A stretch of 5,721 bases of DNA from Anaerolineae bacterium (GTDB lineage: Bacteria > Chloroflexota > Anaerolineae > JAFGEY01): assembly GCA_016929205.1 (NCBI GenBank), contig JAFGJF010000514.1, positions 1-5,721 of the forward strand, written 5' to 3'. The notes beneath the pieces are model-generated. The model saw only the letters and a list, made by a program, of their open reading frames with translations, did no database searches and had not been told where the DNA came from. Positions 1 to 5,721 of this stretch are shown here, piece after piece. Each line of letters opens with the position of its first letter. Positions within the stretch are counted from its first letter, which is position 1. The translations under genes were made by a program, and so were the position numbers.

Positions 1-29
1 CTTCCGAATATACGCTAGCCATTGACTTG

Positions 30-575
30 TTATTTGGCGATAACAGTCACTCTGGTTATGTCTGGATCGGTAAACACATCCTGCACGTCGGTGGTGCGCG
101 ATGAAAAACTCCACACCACAGCCCCGTCCGGCCCGGACTGGAACCAATGGAACGTGTTGGGCGGCGAGGTGACCTGGTCGCCGGGATGCAGGATACACTC
201 GTGCCACACGGTATAGGTGTGTGCGCGGTGAGCGGGCGGTGTGGCCCTGGGAGCGGGCGTCGGACTGCCCTCTTGATAGAGCAACAGCTCGCCATACTGG
301 CAGCGAAAGCTTTCCTCTTTGCCCGGATAGTCGCCCAGTGGTGGGTGCTTGTGCTGGGCAAAACACTGATTGGGCAACAGGGCCAGCACCTTGACCCCAA
401 CTTCGCCCGTGTTGACCAGTGTCAGGATCTGCAGCCCGGTCTGTTCCAACTCGCCTAATCCCAGGTCGGCAACCTCGATCCGCTCGATCTCGTCCGGGCG
501 AGCCAGGATGCCGGCCTGTTCGATCAATTCGGCAGCGCGGCGTTTGGCAGATTCGTATTCGGCGCGTGTAATCAC
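30..575 (-). CDS. D-lyxose ketol-isomerase (YdaE-type cupin sugar isomerase)
   Basis: Probable cytoplasmic metal-dependent aldose-ketose isomerase. YdaE-type D-lyxose isomerases interconvert D-lyxose and D-xylulose, and often D-mannose and D-fructose. The 181-residue protein is a single cupin, slightly longer than Bacillus YdaE as I recall it. Likely metal ligands are H75 and H77 (in QHKHPP), E87 or E88 (in GKEESFRC) and H143 (in PPNTFHWFQ). Other family-like blocks are YTVWHE (121-126), LHPGDQ (129-134) and the FTDPDITR end (168-175). The start is GTG at 575, preceded by GGGAG four bases upstream. It is the last gene of the cluster, nine bases after the TIM-barrel isomerase. The stop is TAA at 32-30. 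No signal peptide or membrane segment is seen. The family call is firm; the true substrate in this pathway could be another pentose, hexose or keto sugar. Confidence 0.85.
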   Translation of the reverse strand: MITRAEYESAKRRAAELIEQAGILARPDEIERIEVADLGLGELEQTGLQILTLVNTGEVGVKVLALLPNQCFAQHKHPPLGDYPGKEESFRCQYGELLLYQEGSPTPAPRATPPAHRAHTYTVWHECILHPGDQVTSPPNTFHWFQSGPDGAVVWSFSSRTTDVQDVFTDPDITRVTVIAK

Positions 576-587
576 ATTTCTCCCTCA
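576..587 (-). promoter_or_regulatory. Shine-Dalgarno overlapping upstream stop; fixes GTG start
   Basis: On the minus strand the stop TGA of the TIM-barrel isomerase (587-585) runs directly into GGGAG (584-580), then AAAT and the GTG at 575. An ATG sits at 577-575 but is followed at once by TGA in its own frame, so it cannot start a protein. The GTG is in frame with the cupin gene. The arrangement suggests reinitiation or coupling between the two isomerase genes. Confidence 0.7.
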
Positions 588-1544
588 CAGCAGCGACTTG
601 ACCAGGTAATCAATCGTTTTGGCCGGAATGCCTTCTTTTATGAGCGCTTCCAGCTTGTCGCGGCCTAACTTGTCGAGCAGCGCTTGTGCACTTTTCATAA
701 TGCTGATCGTGGCGTTCATCGTCGTTACCGGATCGCCATCGCGGGTCAGCACGTCATAGGCCAGCCATCCTTCCCAGTTCAGGCGATCGAGGTAAAAGAG
801 CATCTCGACCAGATCCCACAGGTTGACTGCGCCGGGCAGCATATCCCAGTCCCATTCACGGGCGTTGTCGTTAAAGTGAACGTAAAACAGCCGCCCGGCG
901 TGTGCAGCCAGGGCCAGCATGGCCGCCGGCGTCTCTTTGGCCACCAGGGCGTGCCCCACGTCCATTGTCACACCCACGTTGGGCAGACCCAGTTTCTCGC
1001 ACAGGTAGAGCGAGCGCCCCATGTCACCCAGGATGACGTAATTGCGCGATTCGTTGAGCTTGTATTCCAGGCTGATCTTGACGTCGGTGCGATAGGCGGC
1101 GGCCTCTCGGATCCCTTTTTCCAGCCACTGCCACTGCCTGGTATAGTCGGCCTGGAAATTGTAATTATGCCCGTCGATCAAGGGGCAGCAGGTGATCATC
1201 CCGGCCTCGAGTTCGGCAGCCAGGTCCATCACGATTTTCATATCGGCCACGGCGTCGGCGCGGAGCCGGGCATCGATCGAGGTGAACGAGCCGGTCTGCC
1301 ATTTCTTGGCCGATTTGACGTTGAGGTTGACGGCCGAGACGGGCAGGCCTGAGTCCTTGATCAGCTTGACCGTTTCCCGCACATCCTGGAAATCGCCGGG
1401 ATAGACGACTTCGATGCCGTCGACGCCTTTTACCTGCTTGGTCATATCCAGGCATTCGGCAAAACTGTGGCGGGGCTGGTACTCGTGAAAGCGGTCGGCC
1501 TGGCGGCCCATCAAGCCGACCATGACGGAATGTTCGAGTTGCAT
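585..1544 (-). CDS. Xylose-isomerase-like TIM-barrel sugar isomerase/epimerase
   Basis: Predicted cytoplasmic metal-dependent sugar (or sugar-phosphate) isomerase or epimerase of the AP-endonuclease-2/xylose-isomerase-like TIM-barrel superfamily; 319 residues. Barrel landmarks are GIEVVYPGD (43-51), PVSAVNLNV (68-76), SLEYK with E160, TMDVGHA with D195 and H198, and YVHFNDN with H223 and D226. These match the usual glutamate, aspartate and histidine metal-binding set. The last conserved acidic position, usually Glu in tagatose 3-epimerase relatives, appears to be D264 in AYDVLTRDGD. The C-terminal 45 residues form a helical extension (KSAQALLDKLGRDKLEALI). The start was chosen at ATG 1544 because AAAGGAG lies six bases upstream. 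A TTG nine codons further up would overlap deoC and lacks such a site. It sits 16 bases after deoC. The exact substrate cannot be read; isomerase and epimerase are both possible. Confidence 0.8.
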   Translation of the reverse strand: MQLEHSVMVGLMGRQADRFHEYQPRHSFAECLDMTKQVKGVDGIEVVYPGDFQDVRETVKLIKDSGLPVSAVNLNVKSAKKWQTGSFTSIDARLRADAVADMKIVMDLAAELEAGMITCCPLIDGHNYNFQADYTRQWQWLEKGIREAAAYRTDVKISLEYKLNESRNYVILGDMGRSLYLCEKLGLPNVGVTMDVGHALVAKETPAAMLALAAHAGRLFYVHFNDNAREWDWDMLPGAVNLWDLVEMLFYLDRLNWEGWLAYDVLTRDGDPVTTMNATISIMKSAQALLDKLGRDKLEALIKEGIPAKTIDYLVKSLL

Positions 1545-1557
1545 GGTTTTCTCCTTT
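1545..1557 (-). promoter_or_regulatory. Shine-Dalgarno deciding ATG 1544 start
   Basis: AAAGGAG at 1557-1551 followed by a six-base spacer sits immediately before ATG 1544-1542, in the short gap after the deoC stop (TAA 1563-1561). It supports ATG 1544 over the in-frame upstream TTG at 1571, which would place this purine run inside the coding sequence. Confidence 0.8.
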
Positions 1558-1560
1558 GTG

Positions 1561-2244
1561 TTATAGACCAAGGCGGCGCTTACATTCGTCGAGGATGGTT
1601 GTCGTGCGCGAGGCGCCGACGCGCGTCACGCCCAGGGCGCGCACCTCGAGCAACCTGTCCAGCGAGCGCACGCCGCCGGCGGCTTTGACCTGGATGTGCG
1701 GCGGGGTGTGCTTGCGCATCAGCTTGAGATCGGCGTCCGTGGCTCCGCCGGCGCCGTATCCGGTGGCCGTTTTGACCCAGTCCACACCGATGGCACCGCA
1801 AATCTCGCACAGCATAATCTTGTGTGCATCCTGCAGGTAGCTGTTTTCAAAGATGACCTTGAGTTTTTGCTCTGCAGCGTGGACGACGTCGGCCACGGCC
1901 TGGATGTCGTCGCGGACGTAACGCCAATCCTCGCTGAGCACCTGGCTGATGTTGACGACCATATCGAGCTCTTGGCCGCCGTCGGCCAACGCTTGTTTGG
2001 CTTCGGCGACCTTGATCGCCGTGGTGTGCCCGCCGTGCGGAAAGCCGATCGTCGTGCTGGCCTTGACCGTGCTTCCGGACAAGAGCTCGGCGCAGCGCTG
2101 CAAATAGTAGGGCATGATGCACACGCTGGCCACGTCATAGTCCAGGGCCAGCTCGCACCCTGCGACTAGGTCTGTGACGGTCAGGGTCGGGTTCAACAAT
2201 GAATGGTCGATCATTTTGGCGATCTGTTCGTAGGTATAGTCCAT
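1561..2244 (-). CDS. deoC: Deoxyribose-phosphate aldolase family (DERA)
   Basis: Class I aldolase that classically cleaves 2-deoxyribose-5-phosphate to acetaldehyde and glyceraldehyde-3-phosphate; cytoplasmic TIM barrel. The 227-residue length is typical of short bacterial DeoC. Visible blocks: MIDHSLLNP (11-19), SVCIMPYY (40-47), TIGFPHGGHTT (65-75), QELDMVVNI with D94, WVKTATGYGAGGAT with Schiff-base K158, VKAAGGVR with K187, and TRVGASRT (207-214). D94, K158 and K187 correspond to E. coli D102, K167 and K201, so the enzyme should be active as an aldolase. IFENSYL (131-137) differs from the commoner ETCLL-type segment. GGAGA lies six bases before ATG 2244. No other deo genes (phosphopentomutase, nucleoside phosphorylase) adjoin, so a role in sugar catabolism rather than nucleoside salvage is likely. 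The symbol is a family assignment. Confidence 0.88.
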   Translation of the reverse strand: MDYTYEQIAKMIDHSLLNPTLTVTDLVAGCELALDYDVASVCIMPYYLQRCAELLSGSTVKASTTIGFPHGGHTTAIKVAEAKQALADGGQELDMVVNISQVLSEDWRYVRDDIQAVADVVHAAEQKLKVIFENSYLQDAHKIMLCEICGAIGVDWVKTATGYGAGGATDADLKLMRKHTPPHIQVKAAGGVRSLDRLLEVRALGVTRVGASRTTTILDECKRRLGL

Positions 2245-2325
2245 TTTGGTTCTCCGTTTCGTTTCTTTGTATTGTGGGAATGGTTATCTGTCGGGATCTG
2301 CCGATCCTGCAGCGCAAAGATGTGT
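2245..2325 (-). other. 81-base intergenic gap between BKACE gene and deoC
   Basis: This is the widest gap in the cluster. It holds the deoC ribosome-binding site (GGAGA at 2255-2251) and a weak inverted repeat, GGATC and GATCC around a four-base loop (2294-2307). There is no following T-run on the minus strand, so it is not an intrinsic terminator. I see no convincing -35/-10 promoter, though an internal start or mRNA processing site could lie here. Confidence 0.4.
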
Positions 2326-3150
2326 TTATGATTTGAGTCTCAAAAGAAGTCGCGCCTCGTCTGGCGTGGCGATCTCGCGGCCAATCTCGCGCGCTAGGCG
2401 GGCCAGTCGTTCGATCAACTGCCCGTTGCTGCTGGCGACCTGCCCCGGGCGATAGTACACGTTGTCCTCGAATCCGGCGCGCGCGTGCCCACCGAATAGC
2501 ATAGCCAAAGCCGACATGTCGAGATCGTGCCCGCCATGCCCGGCAACGCACCAGGAAGCGTCAGGGGGGATGCTCTCGCTGAGAAAGAGCAGGTTTTTGG
2601 GCGTGGCCGGCAGTGCGCCTGTTTGACCCAGGACAAAGGCAAACAGATAGGGCGGTTCGATCAAGCCCTGTCTGGCGTAGGCCATCGCCGTGGCGATCAT
2701 GCCGGCTTCAAAAATGGCAATATCGGGTTTGATGCGGCGGCGGTGCATTTCTTTAACCCAGTACGCGATGTCGTCCGGTGAGTTGACGTACACGCCCTGA
2801 TCATAGTTGACCGATCCCGGGTTCAGAGAAGCCATTTCGATCTCGGTTTGCAGCGAGACCGAGCGTTCCTGCGGTGAGAGATCGTTGACGCCGCCGGTCG
2901 AGCCTTCAATGACGATATCGCAGCGCTCGCGAATCAGGCCAAGCGTCTGTTTAAACGCAGTCAGATCGGTTGTGGGGCGACCGCGTTCGTCCCATACGTG
3001 TAGGTGAACGATGTTGGCCCCGGCGTTGTATGCGCGCAAGACCTCATCAGCGATGCCATGTGGCGACAGATCCAGGTGAGGGATGTCTTTGGCCATATAC
3101 GTTGGAATGCATGGTGCGACGGTGATCAAGAGTTTGTCTTGAATGCTCAT
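2326..3150 (-). CDS. Beta-keto acid cleavage enzyme (BKACE, DUF849)
   Basis: Probable Zn-dependent BKACE: a beta-keto acid plus acetyl-CoA gives acetoacetate and a new acyl-CoA (the Kce-type reaction); cytoplasmic TIM barrel, 274 residues. Visible motifs: N-terminal LITVAP (8-13), metal-binding VHLHVWD with H49 and H51, EGSTGG (82-87) with S84, IFEAGM (146-151), AGHGGHDLD (203-211), and ARAGFEDN (223-230) with R224, E228 and D229. H49/H51/E228 match the Kce zinc ligands H46/H48/E230, and R224 and D229 match its catalytic Arg226 and Asp231. The usual HxRD arginine after the His pair is W53 here, which may alter the active site. The start ATG 3150 overlaps the PdxA-like stop as ATGA and has GGAGG just upstream. 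The substrate is unknown; BKACEs act on many keto acids, including one from 2-deoxyribonate. Confidence 0.85.
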   Translation of the reverse strand: MSIQDKLLITVAPCIPTYMAKDIPHLDLSPHGIADEVLRAYNAGANIVHLHVWDERGRPTTDLTAFKQTLGLIRERCDIVIEGSTGGVNDLSPQERSVSLQTEIEMASLNPGSVNYDQGVYVNSPDDIAYWVKEMHRRRIKPDIAIFEAGMIATAMAYARQGLIEPPYLFAFVLGQTGALPATPKNLLFLSESIPPDASWCVAGHGGHDLDMSALAMLFGGHARAGFEDNVYYRPGQVASSNGQLIERLARLAREIGREIATPDEARLLLRLKS

Positions 3151-3162
3151 TTGACCTCCCCC
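3147..3162 (-). promoter_or_regulatory. ATGA stop-start overlap with strong internal Shine-Dalgarno
   Basis: The PdxA-like stop TGA (3149-3147) and the BKACE start ATG (3150-3148) share bases as ATGA. GGGGGAGG (3162-3155) sits four bases before the ATG, inside the final codons of the PdxA-like gene. This is a standard translational-coupling layout and implies matched production of the two enzymes. Confidence 0.85.
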
Positions 3163-4148
3163 GAACTGGCCAGCTTGGCTGTGTAAGTGAGCGCGGCGCT
3201 CATACTGCCTGGATCGGCAATCCCGCGCCCGGCGATATCGAATGCTGTGCCGTGGGCGGTGGTACCGCAGGGAACGGGCAACCCCATAAAAAAGGTCGCG
3301 CCTTCTGATTTGGGCTGCAGTTTGCGGGCGATATTGGCCTGATCGTGGTGCATGCAGACCACGCCATCCAGTTTTTCGGCCAGTGCGCGTACAAAGATCA
3401 TATCTGCCGGCACCGGCCCAAATGCGTCGATATGCTCGGCCTGTGCGGCCTGGATCGCGGGTGCGATCTCGTCAATCTCTTCGGCGCCAAAGAGCCCACC
3501 TTCGCCGGCGTGGACGTTGAGGGCGGCGACGGCGATCCGCGGCTTGGGCCGGCCGATTTGGACCAGGGTATCGTGCAGATTGCGGATGGTTTGCAGGATA
3601 CGGTCTTGTTTGACGTAGCTCAAGATATCTTTGAAAGCGACGTGTTCGGCGACGGACGCCGTCCAGAGCGATCCCATCATGCCCATAATGAACGCATTGG
3701 GGCTACGTGTGATGTCGGCAGCAAAGGTCAGGTCATCGAGGTGCGGGTATCCCGCCAGGTGAAAGGCTTCTTTGTTCAGTGGTGCCGAGATCACACCTTG
3801 CACCCGGCCCGCCATCGCCAACTCGAACGCTGTCTCCAGGCACACAGCCGCTGTTTTCCCCATCGTCGGATCGAGCTTGCCCCATTGTACCTGTCCAATG
3901 TGTAGTTCATTGGGACACAGCACGTCGATCTGGGATGGTGAAAAGCGGGCCTGGGCCAGATCTTGGATGGATTTGAAGCGCAACTTGGCTCCGATCACCT
4001 CGTTGATCTCATTCATCACTTTAGGTGCGCCGACGATAAAGGGACGGCAGTGTTCGTAAACGTTTTGCTCGGACAGGACCTTGACGATCAGTTCCGGTCC
4101 AATGCCGGCCGGATCGCCCATAGCGATCGCAATAGTGGGTTTGTTCAT
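3147..4148 (-). CDS. PdxA-family dehydrogenase, probably PdxA2-like catabolic paralogue
   Basis: NAD-dependent, metal-dependent oxidation of a 3-hydroxy acid to a 3-keto acid. Canonical PdxA acts on 4-phosphohydroxythreonine. PdxA2 relatives act on 4-phospho-D-erythronate or D-threonate, and other relatives on aromatic cis-dihydrodiols. The 333-residue length is normal. Visible blocks: IAIAMGDPAGIGPELI (6-21), GKTAAVCLETA (97-107), ISAPLNKEAF (120-129), metal-ligand candidates H169 (VAEHVAF), H213 (NVHAGEGG) and H268 (MHHDQANIARK), then TTAHGTAFDIAGRG (296-309). The GHTE substrate motif of ordinary PdxA reads PHLDD here (135-139): the His is kept but Thr-Glu is lost. ATG 4148 follows AAAGGAT. 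The gene lies in a sugar operon with no other vitamin B6 gene, overlapping a BKACE gene, so a catabolic role is inferred. The substrate is undetermined. Confidence 0.82.
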   Translation of the reverse strand: MNKPTIAIAMGDPAGIGPELIVKVLSEQNVYEHCRPFIVGAPKVMNEINEVIGAKLRFKSIQDLAQARFSPSQIDVLCPNELHIGQVQWGKLDPTMGKTAAVCLETAFELAMAGRVQGVISAPLNKEAFHLAGYPHLDDLTFAADITRSPNAFIMGMMGSLWTASVAEHVAFKDILSYVKQDRILQTIRNLHDTLVQIGRPKPRIAVAALNVHAGEGGLFGAEEIDEIAPAIQAAQAEHIDAFGPVPADMIFVRALAEKLDGVVCMHHDQANIARKLQPKSEGATFFMGLPVPCGTTAHGTAFDIAGRGIADPGSMSAALTYTAKLASSGEVK

Positions 4149-4197
4149 CTGTTCATCCTTTGGATATGGGGGTATTTGCGTTCATCGTTTATCCCGT
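4149..4197 (-). other. 49-base gap before the PdxA-like gene
   Basis: This gap contains the purine-rich ribosome-binding site AAAGGAT (4161-4155) of the PdxA-like gene. I see no recognisable -35/-10 pair and no hairpin plus T-run after the upstream TAG (4200-4198), so read-through from the hydrolase-propeller gene is likely. Confidence 0.4.
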
Positions 4198-5721
4198 CTA
4201 GTCACCGACGTTAAAAACCGCTTTGCGCACCGAGAAATAGTCGTTTCCCGAAAAGACCAGGTAGCCTATCTTGCCGTCTGTGCTTATCCACTTGGTCGGA
4301 AACGAGCCCATTTCACCCGGCCCGCAGTCCCATTCAAGCGTAAAGTAAGCGGTGCTCCACGGCCCCCACGGCTCCGGCGCGTCGTAAATGCCAAATCCAC
4401 CTTGAAAGCGCGTGTCCACATCCGTTTCGGCGCGGTGCTGCCACCACAGGTAGCGCTTTAGCCCCGCATTGTAGCTGATCCCGGAGCGACGGCACAGTCC
4501 GAGGTGCTCGAACACTGCGCCGCGCTGATCGATATCGGCGCTCCACACTGGCAGCCCGGCATCGTCAATTCGGACGAAAAATGTGTATGCATCGCGCTCG
4601 CGGATGCGATCTTGGGGGACACGGGCCAGCACCATACGGTCGGCAGGCTCGTAGGCGCTGTGTGCATCGTGCGAGTAGACGTACACGTATTCATCTCGCG
4701 CGTCCTCATAGTTTTTGCCAAAGTTGAGAAAGGTCGGATAGCCGAAACGGGTGGTGAACTTCCAATCGGCCCAAATCCAGGTCTGCGCGTGGTCGGCCGA
4801 CCAGGCCAGCCGGGCATTGCCGGCGTTGCGGCCCCACATATAGAGCACGCCGCCGACCATCAGCATCCCGCTGGCCTTGATTCCGTTAGGTCCCATCCCC
4901 TCGTTTTCGCCGCTCGGTGAGCGAATGTTGATCCCTTGAAAATCATCTGCCGGGCCGACGATCCTGGCAAAGCCCAGGCCAATCTTTTTTTCGGTATAGG
5001 GCTTGAAACCGCGACCGTCGCCGTAGGCAGTGTACTGATTTCCATCGTCACCTTCGGGGGCGTTTTCGCCCCACGTGATCGGCCAGTTGTCGCTGTCGAA
5101 TGCCCTGCGGGTGATTGTCGAAGGCGGTGACCACTCGATGTTATTGATCGCCGGACTGGGCGGGTAAGGCGCGAGGTCCATATCGCCGGACAATTTGTCG
5201 CAAAAGCAGTCCAAAAGCGGCGTGAACAAGTATTTTTCTGCGCCACCCCAAAAACCCTCGCCCTTGGCAGGATCGCCCAGCTGGCTGCCATTGCGCACGA
5301 CGACAAGATGCCGGCAGGGCACGACGAGCAAATGTTGGTTGCCTGCGCCGCCGCCGGCAAACGCATCGCGGGGCAGGGTGGGCCATACCCCGTCAAAGTT
5401 AGTGTACCAACACAGGCCGGAGCCGGGCTGTGGGTTGCCCTCCGGCCGGGGTGGGAGCGGCATGCCGGCGTACCGGAGCATCTGCCTCAGCCAGGTGGGA
5501 TCGAGCAGTTGTTGTCCCTGCCACCGGCCCTGGTGCAGCAGCAGTTGTCCCACGGCGGCGACCGCGCGTGCGGTCCAGTTCCCGCCACCCCAGTTGGCCC
5601 ACAACGACAGCCCGTCGACCTCGTAAGCCTGTCCATAGCCGATGCGCCAATCATCTTCCGGCACGCCGATTGGGTCCATGATTTGCGTTTTAAGCAGTGA
5701 GCGGATCTCTTTCCGGGAATA
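4198..5721 (-). CDS. Partial: serine hydrolase (beta-lactamase family) fused to DUF4185-like propeller
   Basis: The frame stays open to the window edge, so the N-terminus is missing; 507 residues are visible. The ATG at 5679 is internal: the 14 residues before it (from YSRKEIRSLL) continue the fold into TQIMDPIGVP, the usual PLGM-like segment of class C beta-lactamase/esterase proteins. Residues 1 to about 175 are the C-terminal half of that domain, with the ARAVAAVGQLLLHQGRW helix (51-67) and GGGAGNQHLLVVP (123-135), the equivalent of the third active-site motif. The SxxK and YxN motifs lie beyond the edge. A proline-rich linker (about 184-204) leads to a propeller domain resembling DUF4185: WPITW (213-217), YTAYGDGRGF (230-239), FQGINIRS (261-268), YVYVYS (345-350), APEPWGPW (448-455) and KWISTDGK (477-484). 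It could bind or cleave a glycan or ester substrate; reaction and location are unknown. It heads the visible operon. Confidence 0.75.
   Translation of the reverse strand, partial: YSRKEIRSLLKTQIMDPIGVPEDDWRIGYGQAYEVDGLSLWANWGGGNWTARAVAAVGQLLLHQGRWQGQQLLDPTWLRQMLRYAGMPLPPRPEGNPQPGSGLCWYTNFDGVWPTLPRDAFAGGGAGNQHLLVVPCRHLVVVRNGSQLGDPAKGEGFWGGAEKYLFTPLLDCFCDKLSGDMDLAPYPPSPAINNIEWSPPSTITRRAFDSDNWPITWGENAPEGDDGNQYTAYGDGRGFKPYTEKKIGLGFARIVGPADDFQGINIRSPSGENEGMGPNGIKASGMLMVGGVLYMWGRNAGNARLAWSADHAQTWIWADWKFTTRFGYPTFLNFGKNYEDARDEYVYVYSHDAHSAYEPADRMVLARVPQDRIRERDAYTFFVRIDDAGLPVWSADIDQRGAVFEHLGLCRRSGISYNAGLKRYLWWQHRAETDVDTRFQGGFGIYDAPEPWGPWSTAYFTLEWDCGPGEMGSFPTKWISTDGKIGYLVFSGNDYFSVRKAVFNVGD

Noticed and set aside
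1..29. Terminator after the last gene
   Set aside because: Only 29 bases remain to the window edge, and no hairpin or T-run can be seen in them.
684..1352. Long plus-strand open frame of 222 codons opposite the TIM-barrel isomerase
   Set aside because: It is antisense to a gene with clear motifs and a good ribosome-binding site. Its translation shows no recognisable domain, and it fits a mirror frame of a moderately GC-rich gene.
1545..1571. Longer TIM-barrel isomerase start at TTG 1571
   Set aside because: It would overlap the end of deoC and place the AAAGGAG site inside the coding region. The nine extra residues do not resemble the family N-terminus.
2294..2307. Inverted repeat GGATC/GATCC as a terminator between the BKACE gene and deoC
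   Set aside because: The stem is only five base pairs, with no T-run on the transcribed side, and downstream genes continue in the same direction.
3345..3905. Plus-strand open frame of 186 codons opposite the PdxA-like gene
   Set aside because: It is a shadow of the real gene, with no ribosome-binding site noted and no family motifs. The PdxA motifs run through the opposite strand over the whole span.
3147..4148. PdxA-like gene as a vitamin B6 biosynthesis gene
   Set aside because: There is no pdxJ, ksgA or other B6 context. The gene overlaps a BKACE gene within a sugar operon, and the GHTE motif is altered.
5677..5679. ATG at 5679 as the true start of the hydrolase-propeller gene
   Set aside because: The frame is open through the window edge, and the residues before this Met complete the expected beta-lactamase-family segment, so the Met is internal.

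Overview
The window is an all-minus-strand bacterial gene cluster for carbohydrate or sugar-acid breakdown. It is read from the right edge (5721) to the left (30). Six genes are tightly packed with gaps of 49, -4, 81, 16 and 9 bases, and most have a clear Shine-Dalgarno sequence, so they look like one operon. No RNA gene, transposon, CRISPR array or convincing terminator is visible. Base composition looks moderately GC-rich by eye. The gene set (DUF849/BKACE, PdxA-like, DeoC, sugar isomerases, and a serine hydrolase joined to a propeller) would fit an environmental heterotroph such as an Anaerolineae-type Chloroflexota. That placement is a low-confidence inference from gene style only.

Layout in order of transcription: (1) 5721-4198, a gene cut by the window edge, encoding the C-terminal part of a beta-lactamase/esterase-type serine hydrolase that runs without a break into a DUF4185-like beta-propeller domain. 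(2) 4148-3147, a PdxA-family NAD-dependent dehydrogenase, probably a PdxA2-like catabolic paralogue rather than a vitamin B6 enzyme. (3) 3150-2326, a beta-keto acid cleavage enzyme (BKACE, DUF849), joined to the previous gene by an ATGA overlap. (4) 2244-1561, a deoxyribose-phosphate aldolase (DeoC family) with its catalytic residues intact. (5) 1544-585, a xylose-isomerase-like TIM-barrel sugar isomerase/epimerase. (6) 575-30, a cupin D-lyxose ketol-isomerase of the YdaE type.

How they may work together (inference): PdxA-family enzymes oxidise a 3-hydroxy acid to a beta-keto acid, and BKACE enzymes cleave beta-keto acids with acetyl-CoA into acetoacetate and a new acyl-CoA. The overlapping gene pair therefore suggests consecutive steps. 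DeoC and the two isomerases would supply or process the sugar side. A route for a deoxy-sugar acid or rare sugar acid is the most economical reading; a BKACE is already known to act in 2-deoxyribonate catabolism. No kinase, transporter or regulator lies in the window, so the substrate cannot be fixed from here.
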